A DNA stretch of 32,491 nucleotides from an uncultured Marinoscillum sp. (GTDB lineage Bacteria; Bacteroidota; Bacteroidia; Cytophagales; MED-G16): contig CABZXU010000019.1 of assembly GCA_902529805.1 (NCBI GenBank), positions 1-32,491 of the forward strand, read 5' to 3'. Positions within the stretch are counted from its first letter, which is position 1, and every line of letters begins with the position of its first letter. The notes under the pieces are model-generated. The model had not been told where the DNA came from. It ran no database searches and worked only from the letters and a program-made list of their open reading frames with translations. The translations under genes were made by a program, and so were the position numbers. Positions 1 through 9,133 of this stretch are shown in pieces.

Positions 1-488
1 TTAAAGAGTCTAAAAAAGATTTTAAACCTCATACACCAAGATCCTTCAAAATGTCTATTGCAAAAGATATGATTGGAGCTGTAATTGGTCCTGGAGGTAA
101 AATTATTCAACAAATTCAAAAAGATTCAGGAGCAACAGTTTTAGTTGAAGAGGTTGATGATGCTGGAGTTGTAAATATTTTTGCTGCTAATCAAGAAAAT
201 ATGGATGCTGCTATTGAAAAGGTTAAAGCTATTGTTGCATTACCAGAAGTTGGTGAAGAATATGTTGGCAAAGTTAAAAACATAATGCCTTTTGGTGCTT
301 TTGTTGAATTTATGCCTGGAAAAGATGGGCTATTACATATTTCTGAAATTACATGGGAAAGATTAGAAAGTATGGAAGGAGTTCTTGAAGAAGGAGAAGA
401 AATAAAAGTTAAACTAACAGAAATTGATAAAAAAACCGGAAAATTTAGACTTTCTAGAAAAGTTTTGATTCCAAAGCCTGAAAAATAA
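1..488 (+). CDS. pnp: Polynucleotide phosphorylase, C-terminal part (5' truncated by window edge)
   Basis: This is the end of PNPase, the phosphorolytic 3'-5' exoribonuclease of RNA turnover. The frame is open from base 3, and the residues before the ATG at 51 (ending PHTPR) match the linker that precedes the KH domain in PNPases, so that ATG is internal. A KH domain follows with the GxxG loop as IGPGGKII. Next comes an S1 RNA-binding domain (GEEYVGKVKNIMPFGAFVEF, then GLLHISEI). The protein stops soon after S1 (RKVLIPKPEK), with no long tail. The two catalytic RNase PH domains lie outside the window. Family assignment is secure; only the missing 5' part limits the entry. Confidence 0.95.
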   Translation, partial: KESKKDFKPHTPRSFKMSIAKDMIGAVIGPGGKIIQQIQKDSGATVLVEEVDDAGVVNIFAANQENMDAAIEKVKAIVALPEVGEEYVGKVKNIMPFGAFVEFMPGKDGLLHISEITWERLESMEGVLEEGEEIKVKLTEIDKKTGKFRLSRKVLIPKPEK

Positions 489-509
489 TTAATATTACAT
501 TTAAATTTT

Positions 510-1449
510 ATGAAAAGTGATATTATAGATTTATTAATTATTGGTTCAGGACCTGCAGGTTATACTGCTGCTATTTATGCTTCTAGAGCTGGTTTAAATC
601 CAATTCTTTATCAAGGTAAAGAACCAGGAGGTCAGTTAACTATAACATCTGATGTTGAAAATTATCCTGGTTATCCCAATGGTGTTCAGGGTCCTGAAAT
701 GATGATAGATTTTCAAAAGCAGGCTGAAAGATTTGGAACTATTATAAAAGGAGGTTTTATTAAATCTGTGAATTTATCTAAATATCCATTTGAAATTATT
801 GATGATAATGATAAAAATTTAATTGTAAATTCAGTTATTATTTCTACCGGTGCTTCAGCAAAATGGCTTGGATTAGAATCTGAAAAAAAAATTTAATGGT
901 AATGGTGTTTCTGCATGTGCTGTTTGTGATGGTTTTTTCTTTAAGGATGAAATAGTTGCTGTTGTTGGAGGAGGTGATACTGCTGCAGAAGAATCTCTTT
1001 ATTTATCAAAAATTACAAAAAAAGTTTTTCTTCTTGTTAGAAGAAATGAATTAAGGGCTTCAAAAATTATGCAAAAAAGGGTTTTTGATAATAAAAATAT
1101 TGAAATATTGTGGAATAGTGAAGTTGTGGATGTTTTAGGTAATAACAAAGTTGAATCTGTTGAAGTTTTAAATAACCTGAAGAATACTAAATCTAAATTA
1201 AAAATTTCAGGATTATTTATTGCAATAGGTCATAAACCTAATACTGATATATTTAAAGATTATCTTGATTTAGATGAGAATGGATACATTTTAACTAAGC
1301 CTGGCACAACTCAAACTAATATAAAAGGTATTTTTGCTACTGGCGATGCTCAGGATAAGATATATAGACAAGCTGTAACTGCTGCTGGTACGGGATGCAT
1401 GGGAGCATTAGAAGCTGAAAAATTTTTATCTGAGAATAATTTAACATGA
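510..1449 (+). CDS. trxB: Thioredoxin reductase, split by a one-base frameshift in an A9 run
   Basis: This flavoprotein reduces thioredoxin with NADPH. The first segment (510-896) carries the FAD-binding GSGPAGYTAA motif and GGQLT, then hits TAA after LESEKK. Removing one A from the nine at 883-891 restores a continuous frame: LESEKKFNGNGVSACAVCDG, the NADPH motif GGGDTAAEE, and the C-terminal ATGDAQD and QAVTAAGTGC motifs, ending at 1449. The corrected protein is 312 residues, the usual family length. The redox pair is CAVC at Cys136 and Cys139, and it lies after the shift, so the first segment alone would be inactive. The stop overlaps the start of the next gene (ATGA). No other damage is visible, so a sequencing error or slippage-rescued expression is likelier than true loss. 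Confidence 0.93.
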
Positions 1450-2168
1450 AATTAGATATTTTAGTTATTATGGCTCATCCAGATGACGCTGAGTTATCTT
1501 GTTCGGGAACAATTATTTCTTCTGTAAAAATGGGTATGAAAGTTGGAATAATTGATTTAACCAAGGGAGAATTAGGTACGAGAGGTAATGAAAAAATAAG
1601 AATTAAAGAAGCAAATAATTCAGCTAAATTAATGCAAGTTCAATTTAGAAAAAATCTTAATTTTAAAGATAGTTTATTCAAAATATCAAATAAAAATAAA
1701 TTAAAAATTGTTCAAAAAATTAGACAATATAAACCTGATATAGTCATTACAAATGCAACAAATGATAGACACCCTGATCATGATAAAGCATCAAAACTTG
1801 TTTATGAATCATGTTTTATATCTGGATTACGAAAATATAAAACAAAGCTAAATAAAGTACATCAGAAATGTTGGAGACCAGAAATTATATTATTTTCAAT
1901 TCAAGATAAATATATAGAACCAGATTTTATAGTTGATATTTCTAAACATTTTGAACAAAAAATGAAAGCAATACTTTGTTTTAAGAGTCAATTTTATGAT
2001 TCAAAATCAAAAGAGCCAGAATCTTATATATCATCTAAACATTTTATAAAGTTTATTGAATCAAGGTCAATTGAATTTGGACATTCTATTGGTGTTGATT
2101 ATGGGGAAGGGTTTAAGAGTAGTAAAAAAATTAGAATAAAGAATTTATTTAATCTTTTAGGGAGATAA
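1446..2168 (+). CDS. bshB1: PIG-L/LmbE deacetylase, BshB1 type (bacillithiol biosynthesis)
   Basis: A 240-residue zinc-dependent N-deacetylase. In bacillithiol synthesis BshB1 removes the acetyl group from GlcNAc-malate before cysteine is added. The zinc-site signatures are present: AHPDDAELSCSG near the N-terminus and RHPDHDKA near residue 115. The C-terminal part (SIQDKYIEPDFIVDIS, then KSQFY and GVDYGEGF) follows the BshB1 subgroup rather than other LmbE proteins. The start overlaps the trxB stop by four bases, which suggests translational coupling. Its end overlaps the convergent pdxH by 12 bases. bshA and bshC are not in the window, so the pathway is inferred from this family. Confidence 0.88.
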   Translation: MKLDILVIMAHPDDAELSCSGTIISSVKMGMKVGIIDLTKGELGTRGNEKIRIKEANNSAKLMQVQFRKNLNFKDSLFKISNKNKLKIVQKIRQYKPDIVITNATNDRHPDHDKASKLVYESCFISGLRKYKTKLNKVHQKCWRPEIILFSIQDKYIEPDFIVDISKHFEQKMKAILCFKSQFYDSKSKEPESYISSKHFIKFIESRSIEFGHSIGVDYGEGFKSSKKIRIKNLFNLLGR

Positions 2169-2801
2169 CCTAAATTTTTTCCAATCTTTATTTATTAATT
2201 TATAACATATTCTATCATGTAATCTTGATTTTTTTCCTTGCCAAAATTCTATTTTATTAGGTAAAACAATATACCCTCCCCAACAGGTTGGTTTTGGAAT
2301 TATCTCAATTTTTTCAAACTTTTTAACCATTTTTTTATATTGATTTTCTAAAACTGTTTTATTTTTTATTTTTTTACTCTGATCTGAAACCCATGCTGAA
2401 ATTTGAGAATCTCTAGGTCTTTTATTAAAATAATTTATAGACGATATTTCACTTATTCTTTTTGTAATACCTTCAATTATTATTTGTCTTTCCATATTCT
2501 TCCATAAAAAATTTAACGATACATTTTTATTATTTTTAATTTCTACTCCTTTATTACTATTGTAATTTGTAAAAAAAATAAAACCTTTATTATCTACTTC
2601 TTTTAATAATACTGTTCTTGAAGTAGGCTTATTTTTTTTTTTGATTGTAGATAAAATCATAGCATTAGGTTCTTTTATTTTGAATTTAACAGCTTCTTGA
2701 AACCATAAATTAAATTGTTTTATAGGATTTTTTTTAAATTTTTTTTTAATTAAATCTTTACCAGAATAATCTATTCTCATCGAATGTAAATTTTCTATCA
2801 T
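2157..2801 (-). CDS. pdxH: Pyridoxamine 5'-phosphate oxidase
   Basis: This is the FMN-dependent oxidase that makes pyridoxal 5'-phosphate from pyridoxine or pyridoxamine phosphate. The 214-residue length is typical. Visible family signatures are the N-terminal MRIDYSGKDL, the FMN-binding stretch SRTVLLKEVDNKGFIFFTNY, the WKNMERQ region, RPRDSQISAW, and the C-terminal PxxWGGY (here KPTCWGGY) and EFWQGKKSRLHDR substrate-binding motif. It stands alone on the minus strand. It is divergent from the YqgE gene with a 35-base gap and convergent with bshB1. PLP-using products nearby (dehydratase at 4981, YggS at 15556) are consistent with a need for this enzyme but are not linked to it in an operon. 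Confidence 0.95.
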   Translation of the reverse strand: MIENLHSMRIDYSGKDLIKKKFKKNPIKQFNLWFQEAVKFKIKEPNAMILSTIKKKNKPTSRTVLLKEVDNKGFIFFTNYNSNKGVEIKNNKNVSLNFLWKNMERQIIIEGITKRISEISSINYFNKRPRDSQISAWVSDQSKKIKNKTVLENQYKKMVKKFEKIEIIPKPTCWGGYIVLPNKIEFWQGKKSRLHDRICYKLINKDWKKFRLSP

Positions 2802-2836
2802 TTTGTTATTTTTATATAAATTTATTTCTTTTTTAT

Positions 2837-3415
2837 ATGAATATAAATTTCTTTGATTTTAATTCAGGAATTAATTTAAAAAAGGGTTATTTATTAGTTG
2901 CTCAACCTTTATTAATTGATTCATATTTTAATAGATCAGTAATTCTGATATGTGATCATAATAAAAATGGAACAGTGGGATTACAAATTAATAAATCTTC
3001 AAATCAAAATTTAAAAAACATTAATTCAAAGATATTGAAGAATGAAAATATATTTTTAGGAGGCCCTGTTGATAAAAGCATGTTTTTTTTACACAAAAAA
3101 AACATTATAAATACTGAAAGTGTTAAAATTAATAATGATTTATTTTTCAGTAAAAACATTGATTATTTACATGATTTGATAAAAAATAAAGAAATTAAAA
3201 AAGATCAGTTTAAATTATTTATTGGTTATTCAGGTTGGAATAAAGGTCAATTACAAGAAGAATTGAATGAAAATTCATGGATTGTTATTTCTAAATTTGA
3301 TTCAAATATTATTTTTTCAAGTAATTATAAAAATATTTGGAGATATGTTTTACAAAACAGTAGCAAAACCCATAAGATGTTTTCTAATTATCCAATTAAC
3401 CCTAGATTAAATTAA
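2837..3415 (+). CDS. YqgE/AlgH family protein (UPF0301, DUF179)
   Basis: A 192-residue protein of the conserved YqgE/AlgH family, whose biochemical role is unknown. The hallmark N-terminal block is present: GYLLVAQPLL, then FNRSVILICDHNKNGTVGLQINK. The central ENIFLGGPVD and the later FIGYSGWNKGQLQEEL and NSWIV segments also match the family. No signal peptide or membrane segment is seen, so it should be cytoplasmic. It lies 21 bases upstream of the DUF349 gene on the same strand, but promoter-like elements in that gap may make the neighbour partly independent. Confidence 0.93.
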   Translation: MNINFFDFNSGINLKKGYLLVAQPLLIDSYFNRSVILICDHNKNGTVGLQINKSSNQNLKNINSKILKNENIFLGGPVDKSMFFLHKKNIINTESVKINNDLFFSKNIDYLHDLIKNKEIKKDQFKLFIGYSGWNKGQLQEELNENSWIVISKFDSNIIFSSNYKNIWRYVLQNSSKTHKMFSNYPINPRLN

Positions 3416-3428
3416 TTTTGTATTTTTG
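3413..3428 (+). promoter_or_regulatory. Tandem TAnnTTTG promoter -7 candidates before the DUF349 gene
   Basis: Two abutting matches to the Bacteroidota -7 element TAnnTTTG are visible: TAATTTTG at 3413-3420 and TATTTTTG at 3421-3428. No TTG stands at the expected -33 distance from either. If the second is used, transcription would begin within a few bases of the ATG at 3437, giving an almost leaderless mRNA. TAnnTTTG is easy to meet by chance in such AT-rich DNA, so this is a moderate call. Confidence 0.4.
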
Positions 3429-3436
3429 CTAAACTT

Positions 3437-4984
3437 ATGAAAAATAAAAACACTAATGTTTTAGAAAAAAAACCAAAACCAGATATTGATTCTGAAAATA
3501 TTGATGTTAAAAATGAATCTAATCCTAATCTTGAAAGTGCTCCAGTCTTGTCAATTTCTCAAAAGTTAAAAAAAAAGAGAGATGTAATTAAAAGTTTAAG
3601 AAATCTATTAAAAAGTAATGATAATGATTCATCTATACATAATTCAGTTAAGAAGCTTCAAGAAGAATGGAAAAATGTAGGTTTTATTGATTCGAAAAAG
3701 GAAAAATCATTATGGAGTAGTTATAATGCTCTTTTAGATATTTTTTATAATAACAGAAGTATTTATTTTGAGTTGAAAGACTTAGATTCAAAGAAAAATT
3801 TAGAGATTAAGAATGATCTTTGTGAACAAGCTGAAAAATTGTTAAAGTCAAGTAATTTAAAACAATCAATCTCTAAATTAAATCAGATTCATACTAAGTT
3901 TAAAGAAACTGGACCTGTTCCATTAAAAGATAAAGAAAAGGTTTGGAATAGATTAAAAAACGCCTCTGATAAAATTTACAAAAACAAAAAAGAATTTTTT
4001 GTTGATATTAAAAAAACACTTGAAGCCAACCTAGAAAAAAAGAATGAAATATTAAAAAAAATCACTCCTTTTAATAATATAAAAATTAATAATATTAGTG
4101 AATGGAAAGCTAAAACTTCTGAAGTATTAAGTTTAAAAGATGAATGGGAAAAAGTTGGTGGAGTTCCAAAAAAAGATTCAAAAACTATTAACAAAGAATT
4201 TTGGTTGATTTTCAAAACCTTTTTTAACCAAAAATCTAATTATTTTAAGGAAATAGAATCTTCTTACAATAATAATTTAGAATTAAAACTTAATTTGATT
4301 GAAAAAGTTGAAATCTTAAAAGAAAGCAATAACTGGAAAGATACAACAATTGAAATTCAAAGAATTCAAAAGGAATGGAAAAAAATTGGTAAAGTTCCAA
4401 TTAAAATGAAAGATAAAATTTACAAGAAGTTTAAAACTTCTTGTGATTATTTTTTTGAGAGAAAGAGATTTGAAGATAAAGATTTAATTAATGAGTATAA
4501 TTCAAATTACGAATTAAAATCTGATGTGTGCAATAAAATATTAGAGTTATCAAAGGATGATAATTTTTCTTCTAATGATCTTTTAAAACTACAAAATCAG
4601 TTTAATAAGATTGGTTCTGTAGCTAAAGATAAAATTAAAGAAATTAATGATATGTTTGATGAATCAATTAAATCTGTTAGTAAATCAATTAAATCAATGT
4701 CTGAAGATGATTTATCTTCTTTTAATTTTAATATGGACTTGAAAGATATTTTAAAAAACCCACCATATAAGGAGAAACTTCGCAAGAAAGAAAAAGTTTT
4801 AATAAATCGAATAAATAAAATTGAAAGTGAAGTTAAGAATTTGAAAGTTAATGTAGACTTTTTAAAGATTTCTGAAAATGCCAATAACTTAAAAAAAGAT
4901 TATGATAAACAAATTTTAGAAGCTTCAAATAAAGTTGATACTTTAAAAAACCATTTAAATTTGTTAAAAATAAATATGAAATGA
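3437..4984 (+). CDS. DUF349 repeat protein
   Basis: A 515-residue charged, helical protein with about five DUF349 repeats, each built around a W-x-x-x-G core: EEWKNVG (about residue 77), TKFKETGPVP (about 150), DEWEKVGGVP (about 235), KEWKKIGKVP (about 311) and NQFNKIGSV (about 387). The first 65 residues are Lys/Glu/Ser-rich and look disordered, and the C-terminal 70 residues look like a coiled coil. There is no signal peptide. The function of DUF349 proteins is not established in Bacteroidota. The stop codon overlaps the next start as ATGA, so it is probably cotranscribed and coupled with the dehydratase gene. Base composition matches its neighbours. Confidence 0.9.
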   Translation: MKNKNTNVLEKKPKPDIDSENIDVKNESNPNLESAPVLSISQKLKKKRDVIKSLRNLLKSNDNDSSIHNSVKKLQEEWKNVGFIDSKKEKSLWSSYNALLDIFYNNRSIYFELKDLDSKKNLEIKNDLCEQAEKLLKSSNLKQSISKLNQIHTKFKETGPVPLKDKEKVWNRLKNASDKIYKNKKEFFVDIKKTLEANLEKKNEILKKITPFNNIKINNISEWKAKTSEVLSLKDEWEKVGGVPKKDSKTINKEFWLIFKTFFNQKSNYFKEIESSYNNNLELKLNLIEKVEILKESNNWKDTTIEIQRIQKEWKKIGKVPIKMKDKIYKKFKTSCDYFFERKRFEDKDLINEYNSNYELKSDVCNKILELSKDDNFSSNDLLKLQNQFNKIGSVAKDKIKEINDMFDESIKSVSKSIKSMSEDDLSSFNFNMDLKDILKNPPYKEKLRKKEKVLINRINKIESEVKNLKVNVDFLKISENANNLKKDYDKQILEASNKVDTLKNHLNLLKINMK

Positions 4985-5928
4985 GTTTTTTTGACATTAA
5001 AAATGTTTTAATAGCAAAAAAAAATATTTATAAGAAGTTAAATCATACACCAATAATAAAGTCTTTTTTTTTTTCTAAATTATTAAATTTTAATTTATAT
5101 CTAAAGCTTGAATCTTTTCAAAAGACTGGTTCATTTAAAGTAAGAGGAGTATTAAATAAGCTAAATTACATTTCGGATATTGAAAAAAATAATGGTGTAG
5201 TTAGTCTATCTGCAGGTAATCACGCACAAGCTTTAGCTTGGGCCGCTAGCGAAAAAGGAATAAAATCTACTATTATTATGCCATATACAGCATCAAAAGA
5301 TAAAATAAAATCGACAAAATATTACGGTGGCAATATTATTTTAACTAAAAATAATATGTTAGAAGAATGTATGAGAGTAATGAAAAAAAATAATTTAACA
5401 CTTATTCACCCATTTGATGATGACCATGTAATATATGGTCAAGGAACAATTGGTTTAGAAATATTTGAATATTTAAAAAAAATCGAATATGTTATTATCG
5501 GAGTGGGCGGAGGTGGATTAATCTCTGGTATTTCTTCAGTATTAAAAACATTAAATCCTAAAATTAAAATCATTGGCGTAGAACCTATAAACTCTAACGT
5601 AATAAGTAAAAGTTTAATTTCAAATAAACCAGAATTTTTATCTTCTAATATTACAATTGCTGATGGATTAGCTGCCCCATTTGCTGGAAATATAACTTTA
5701 AAATATATTAAAAAATTTGTTGATAAAGTAGTTTGTGTTAAGGAAAGTGAAATTAAAAATTCTTTAAAACAAATAATAAAGAATGAAAAATTAATAGTAG
5801 AGCCTGCTGCAGCTGCAACAATTGCCGCTTTGGTTTATGACAAAATATCAATACCAAAAAAAAGTAATGTATTGTGTTTAATGTGTGGTAGTAATATTGA
5901 CACTGAATTTTTAAAAAAATTATTGTAA
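4981..5928 (+). CDS. PLP-dependent threonine/serine dehydratase (fold type II, no ACT domain)
   Basis: A 315-residue beta-family PLP enzyme. The PLP lysine sits in KTGSFKVRG (Lys53), followed by the SAGNHAQALAWAA motif, the phosphate-binding glycine loop GVGGGGLISG, and a C-terminal MCGSN. These fit threonine ammonia-lyase or serine racemase/dehydratase. The protein ends after the catalytic domain, so it lacks the ACT-like regulatory region of biosynthetic IlvA and resembles the shorter catabolic form. Substrate preference cannot be read from the sequence. It starts inside the stop of the DUF349 gene and overlaps the convergent BNR-repeat gene by nine bases at its end. Confidence 0.88.
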   Translation: MSFFDIKNVLIAKKNIYKKLNHTPIIKSFFFSKLLNFNLYLKLESFQKTGSFKVRGVLNKLNYISDIEKNNGVVSLSAGNHAQALAWAASEKGIKSTIIMPYTASKDKIKSTKYYGGNIILTKNNMLEECMRVMKKNNLTLIHPFDDDHVIYGQGTIGLEIFEYLKKIEYVIIGVGGGGLISGISSVLKTLNPKIKIIGVEPINSNVISKSLISNKPEFLSSNITIADGLAAPFAGNITLKYIKKFVDKVVCVKESEIKNSLKQIIKNEKLIVEPAAAATIAALVYDKISIPKKSNVLCLMCGSNIDTEFLKKLL

Positions 5929-8900
5929 ATTTTTAAACTTATTTAATACTTGTTCATATTTTTCTTTAGATATATTTAAGGTCTTTTCATGAGTTTTTGT
6001 TTGTTTTGATGTTGTACTATGTAATTCCCAATTCATTGAACCTAGTCTTCTTAGTAGTGAAGGGGGTGAGTCTGAAAAAACATCAGCATAATTAAGACTT
6101 ATGGTTCCGGTTAGTTCCATTCTTAAATCCATTAATTTTCCTTTCTTATTATTTAATTCAGATAAATCTTTTTCATTTTCTGACTTAATTAATTTATTAA
6201 TTTCTCCATCAACCTTTTTTATCTTATTATTTATATCATCTATTAGTTTTTCTACATCAGCAAATAGTTTATCAAATTTTATTTGAAATTGAAATAGACT
6301 TTCTCTTTCCGTTTGAGATGATTTGCTATCTATAGGTATAACATTAAAAGAAAACTTTTCTGATAGAGCTATAAAAATATTATTTACAAACTCTTCTAAA
6401 TAAACAGAATATTTTCCTGGAGGCACTAATGGTCCTGAAAAATCTTGTTCATCTTCAATATTCCTATAACTGAATGTTCTTAAGTCCCAATAACTTTCAT
6501 GATATCCTTTCTTATTTTTACCCGGTATTCTTCTTATAACTTTACCATCTTCAGAAATAATTGTTAATAAAGTTTTTGGAGATTTTTCTTTGGCTTCACC
6601 TTCAAGTTCTTTTTTTGTTGGGTAATTAATGGTTTCACCCTTTTTAAATTTATAATTTTCGGTTTGAATTCTTTTTTCATACTTACTTTTTTTATCATTT
6701 TTTAAATAATATGATAATTTGAGTCCATATGGAGGGTTGGGTGAAGTAAAAAAGTTATGTCCAGTTGCAGTTTTTTCAGGTGATGCTATTATATACTGCA
6801 TAACATCTTTTACTGAAAATAAATGCCCTTCTTTTGATAATATATCGTTTGTAAATTCTCTTATTGGAGAATAATCATCAATAATAAAAAACCCTCTCCC
6901 AAATGATGCTGCAACCAAATCATCTTCCTCTTTATGTATTTCTAAATCTCTTATAGGAATAGTAGGTATTTTTTTAAATTTATTCCATGAATTTCCACCG
7001 TTTATTGAATAAAACATTCCAAATTCTGTTCCTATGAATAATAAGTTAGGGTTTATATGATCTTCAACCACACTCCATACAAAATTGTTTTTAGGTATAT
7101 TATTTGATATTGATTTCCATGTTTTACCACCATCTTTTGTTACTATTATATATGGTTTAAAATCTCCATATTTATGATAATTAAATGAAACATAAATTGT
7201 ATTTAAATCATGTTTTGAAGCTAATACATCAGTTACATATGCCTTTTCTGGGACACTAGGGAAATTTTCATATTTATCCCAAGTGTTGCCATTATCTCTT
7301 GTGATTTGAACTAATCCATCATCAGTTCCCACAACAATAAGTCCTTCACTTAATGTTGATTCGTCAAGAGCAACTATTGTTCCTAATGGCGAAGTAAAAA
7401 CATTTTTAAAAATTGCATCTACGCTCCAAACTTTTCCCATTACTTTTTTCTTATTTCTATCTTCATCTCTTGTCAAGTCTTTGCTAATTTTTTTCCATGA
7501 ATCACCATTATTATCACTTTGAAAAAGATAATTTGCAGCAAAATATAATCTATTTGAATTATGAGGACTTATTATTAAAGGTGAATCCCAATTCCATCTA
7601 AATGCTGCTTCACTAATTCCTGGTTGTGGTTTTATTCCTATTTTTTCTCCATTAGACTTATCATATCTCATTATTCCAGCATATTGTGACATGGTATAAA
7701 TAATATCTGGGTTTTTCGGATCTACTCTAACTTGAAACCCATCTCCTCCGGTAGTGACAAACCAGTCACTATTTCTAATTCCAGATCTATTTTTAGTCCT
7801 AGATGGTCCTCCAAAACTGTCATTATCTTGAGTTCCACCGTATACGTTATAAAAAGGTTTACTATTATCAATACCAACTCTATATAATTGAATAATTGGA
7901 AGATTATCTATAAATCTCCATGTTTTCATTTTATCAAAGCTTTCATAAATTCCTCCATCACAACTTATCATGATATAATTAGGATCATTAATATCAAAAA
8001 TAACATCATGGCTATCAACATGTTTTTTGTTTTCTGGAATTCTATTAAATGTTTTTCCACCATCTTCTGTAACATATGATCTCATATCAACAGAATATAT
8101 CTTATCAAATTGATGGGGATCTGCAAAAATTTCTACATAATATTGAGAGTCAACAACTTGATAATCACTCATTTTTTCCCAAGTTTCTCCATAATTATCA
8201 GATCTATAAAAACCCTTTGTTTCTTTTTTTGCAGTAATTAATGCATAGACAACATTTGCTTTTTGCGGTGATATTTCAAGTCCAATTCTTCCTATATCTC
8301 CAGTTGGTAATCCATTTTTTAATTTTTTCCAAGTTTTACCTTTATCTATCGATTTAAAGATACCGCCTTCTGACCCACCAGCAACTAAAATCCCAAAGTG
8401 TCTTCTTCTTTCATAGGTGCTTGCATATAAAATATTATTACTGTGATCCATAACGACATCAGATATACCAGTATTTTCACTTATATGTAGAATTCTTTTC
8501 CAATTTTTTCCTCCGTCAGAGGAATTATAGAGACCTCTTTCTCCACCTGATCTCCACAAAGGACCTTGAGAAGCAACATATATGTTGTCAGAGTCACTTG
8601 GATCAATAATAATTTTTGCTATGTGTTCAGATGTTTTTAAACCCATATTTTCCCATGTTTTCCCTCCATCTATACTTTTATAGATTCCGTCTCCAAATCC
8701 AACAGATCTTTGACTATTATTTTCCCCGGTTCCTAACCATAAAATATTTGGATTTTTTGGATCCATATTAATAGTTCCTATAGAGTATGATCCATAATGT
8801 TCAAAAATTGAAATCCAAGTTGTGCCAGAGTTTAAAGTCTTCCATACATTACCTGAAGCAGTTGTAACATACCAAATATTAGAATTAGTATAATCCTTAA

Positions 8901-9063
8901 TTACTTTTGTTATTCTACCAGAAACTTTTGCTGGACCAATATTTCTAACATTTATATTTTCAAAAATTGAAGCTTTGCTGGTATGGTAGTTATTTTTTTG
9001 AGAAATTAAATCGTAATTAAATAAATAAAATGATAAAATTAATATTAGTAAATTAGTTTTCAT
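5920..9063 (-). CDS. Secreted BNR/Asp-box beta-propeller protein (VPS10/sortilin-like 'glycosyl hydrolase')
   Basis: A 1047-residue protein with an N-terminal signal peptide (about 20 residues ending near LISQ). About ten Asp-box repeats of the S-x-D-x-G-x-T-W type run through roughly the first 700 residues, for example SIDGGKTW, SSDGGKNW, SIDKGKTW, TRDNGNTW and TKDGGKTW. This predicts one or two seven-bladed propellers like sialidase or sortilin. A beta-sandwich-like region follows, then a helical Lys/Glu-rich segment near residues 925-980. Proteins of this layout are common in Bacteroidota and are annotated as glycosyl hydrolases, but I see no catalytic motif that proves an activity. No C-terminal sorting domain is evident. 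Its 3' end overlaps the dehydratase gene. Confidence 0.88.
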   Translation of the reverse strand: MKTNLLILILSFYLFNYDLISQKNNYHTSKASIFENINVRNIGPAKVSGRITKVIKDYTNSNIWYVTTASGNVWKTLNSGTTWISIFEHYGSYSIGTINMDPKNPNILWLGTGENNSQRSVGFGDGIYKSIDGGKTWENMGLKTSEHIAKIIIDPSDSDNIYVASQGPLWRSGGERGLYNSSDGGKNWKRILHISENTGISDVVMDHSNNILYASTYERRRHFGILVAGGSEGGIFKSIDKGKTWKKLKNGLPTGDIGRIGLEISPQKANVVYALITAKKETKGFYRSDNYGETWEKMSDYQVVDSQYYVEIFADPHQFDKIYSVDMRSYVTEDGGKTFNRIPENKKHVDSHDVIFDINDPNYIMISCDGGIYESFDKMKTWRFIDNLPIIQLYRVGIDNSKPFYNVYGGTQDNDSFGGPSRTKNRSGIRNSDWFVTTGGDGFQVRVDPKNPDIIYTMSQYAGIMRYDKSNGEKIGIKPQPGISEAAFRWNWDSPLIISPHNSNRLYFAANYLFQSDNNGDSWKKISKDLTRDEDRNKKKVMGKVWSVDAIFKNVFTSPLGTIVALDESTLSEGLIVVGTDDGLVQITRDNGNTWDKYENFPSVPEKAYVTDVLASKHDLNTIYVSFNYHKYGDFKPYIIVTKDGGKTWKSISNNIPKNNFVWSVVEDHINPNLLFIGTEFGMFYSINGGNSWNKFKKIPTIPIRDLEIHKEEDDLVAASFGRGFFIIDDYSPIREFTNDILSKEGHLFSVKDVMQYIIASPEKTATGHNFFTSPNPPYGLKLSYYLKNDKKSKYEKRIQTENYKFKKGETINYPTKKELEGEAKEKSPKTLLTIISEDGKVIRRIPGKNKKGYHESYWDLRTFSYRNIEDEQDFSGPLVPPGKYSVYLEEFVNNIFIALSEKFSFNVIPIDSKSSQTERESLFQFQIKFDKLFADVEKLIDDINNKIKKVDGEINKLIKSENEKDLSELNNKKGKLMDLRMELTGTISLNYADVFSDSPPSLLRRLGSMNWELHSTTSKQTKTHEKTLNISKEKYEQVLNKFKNLQ

Positions 9064-9081
9064 ATTGGGTTATTTTTATAT

Positions 9082-9089
9082 CAAATATA
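9082..9089 (-). promoter_or_regulatory. TAnnTTTG promoter -7 candidate for the BNR-repeat gene
   Basis: Read on the minus strand this is TATATTTG, a match to the Bacteroidota -7 consensus, 18 bases before the start codon at 9063. It sits in the short divergent gap between this gene and the DUF2279 gene. No TTG is seen at the -33 distance. Confidence 0.4.
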
Positions 9090-9133
9090 TGTTTTTTTTT
9101 AAAATTAAGGTTTTCTAATTAATATAACATTAA

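Noticed and set aside
4597-4884. Antisense open frame opposite the DUF349 gene
   Set aside because: Its Phe/Leu/Ile-rich translation mirrors the Lys/Glu-rich coding strand and has no start context.
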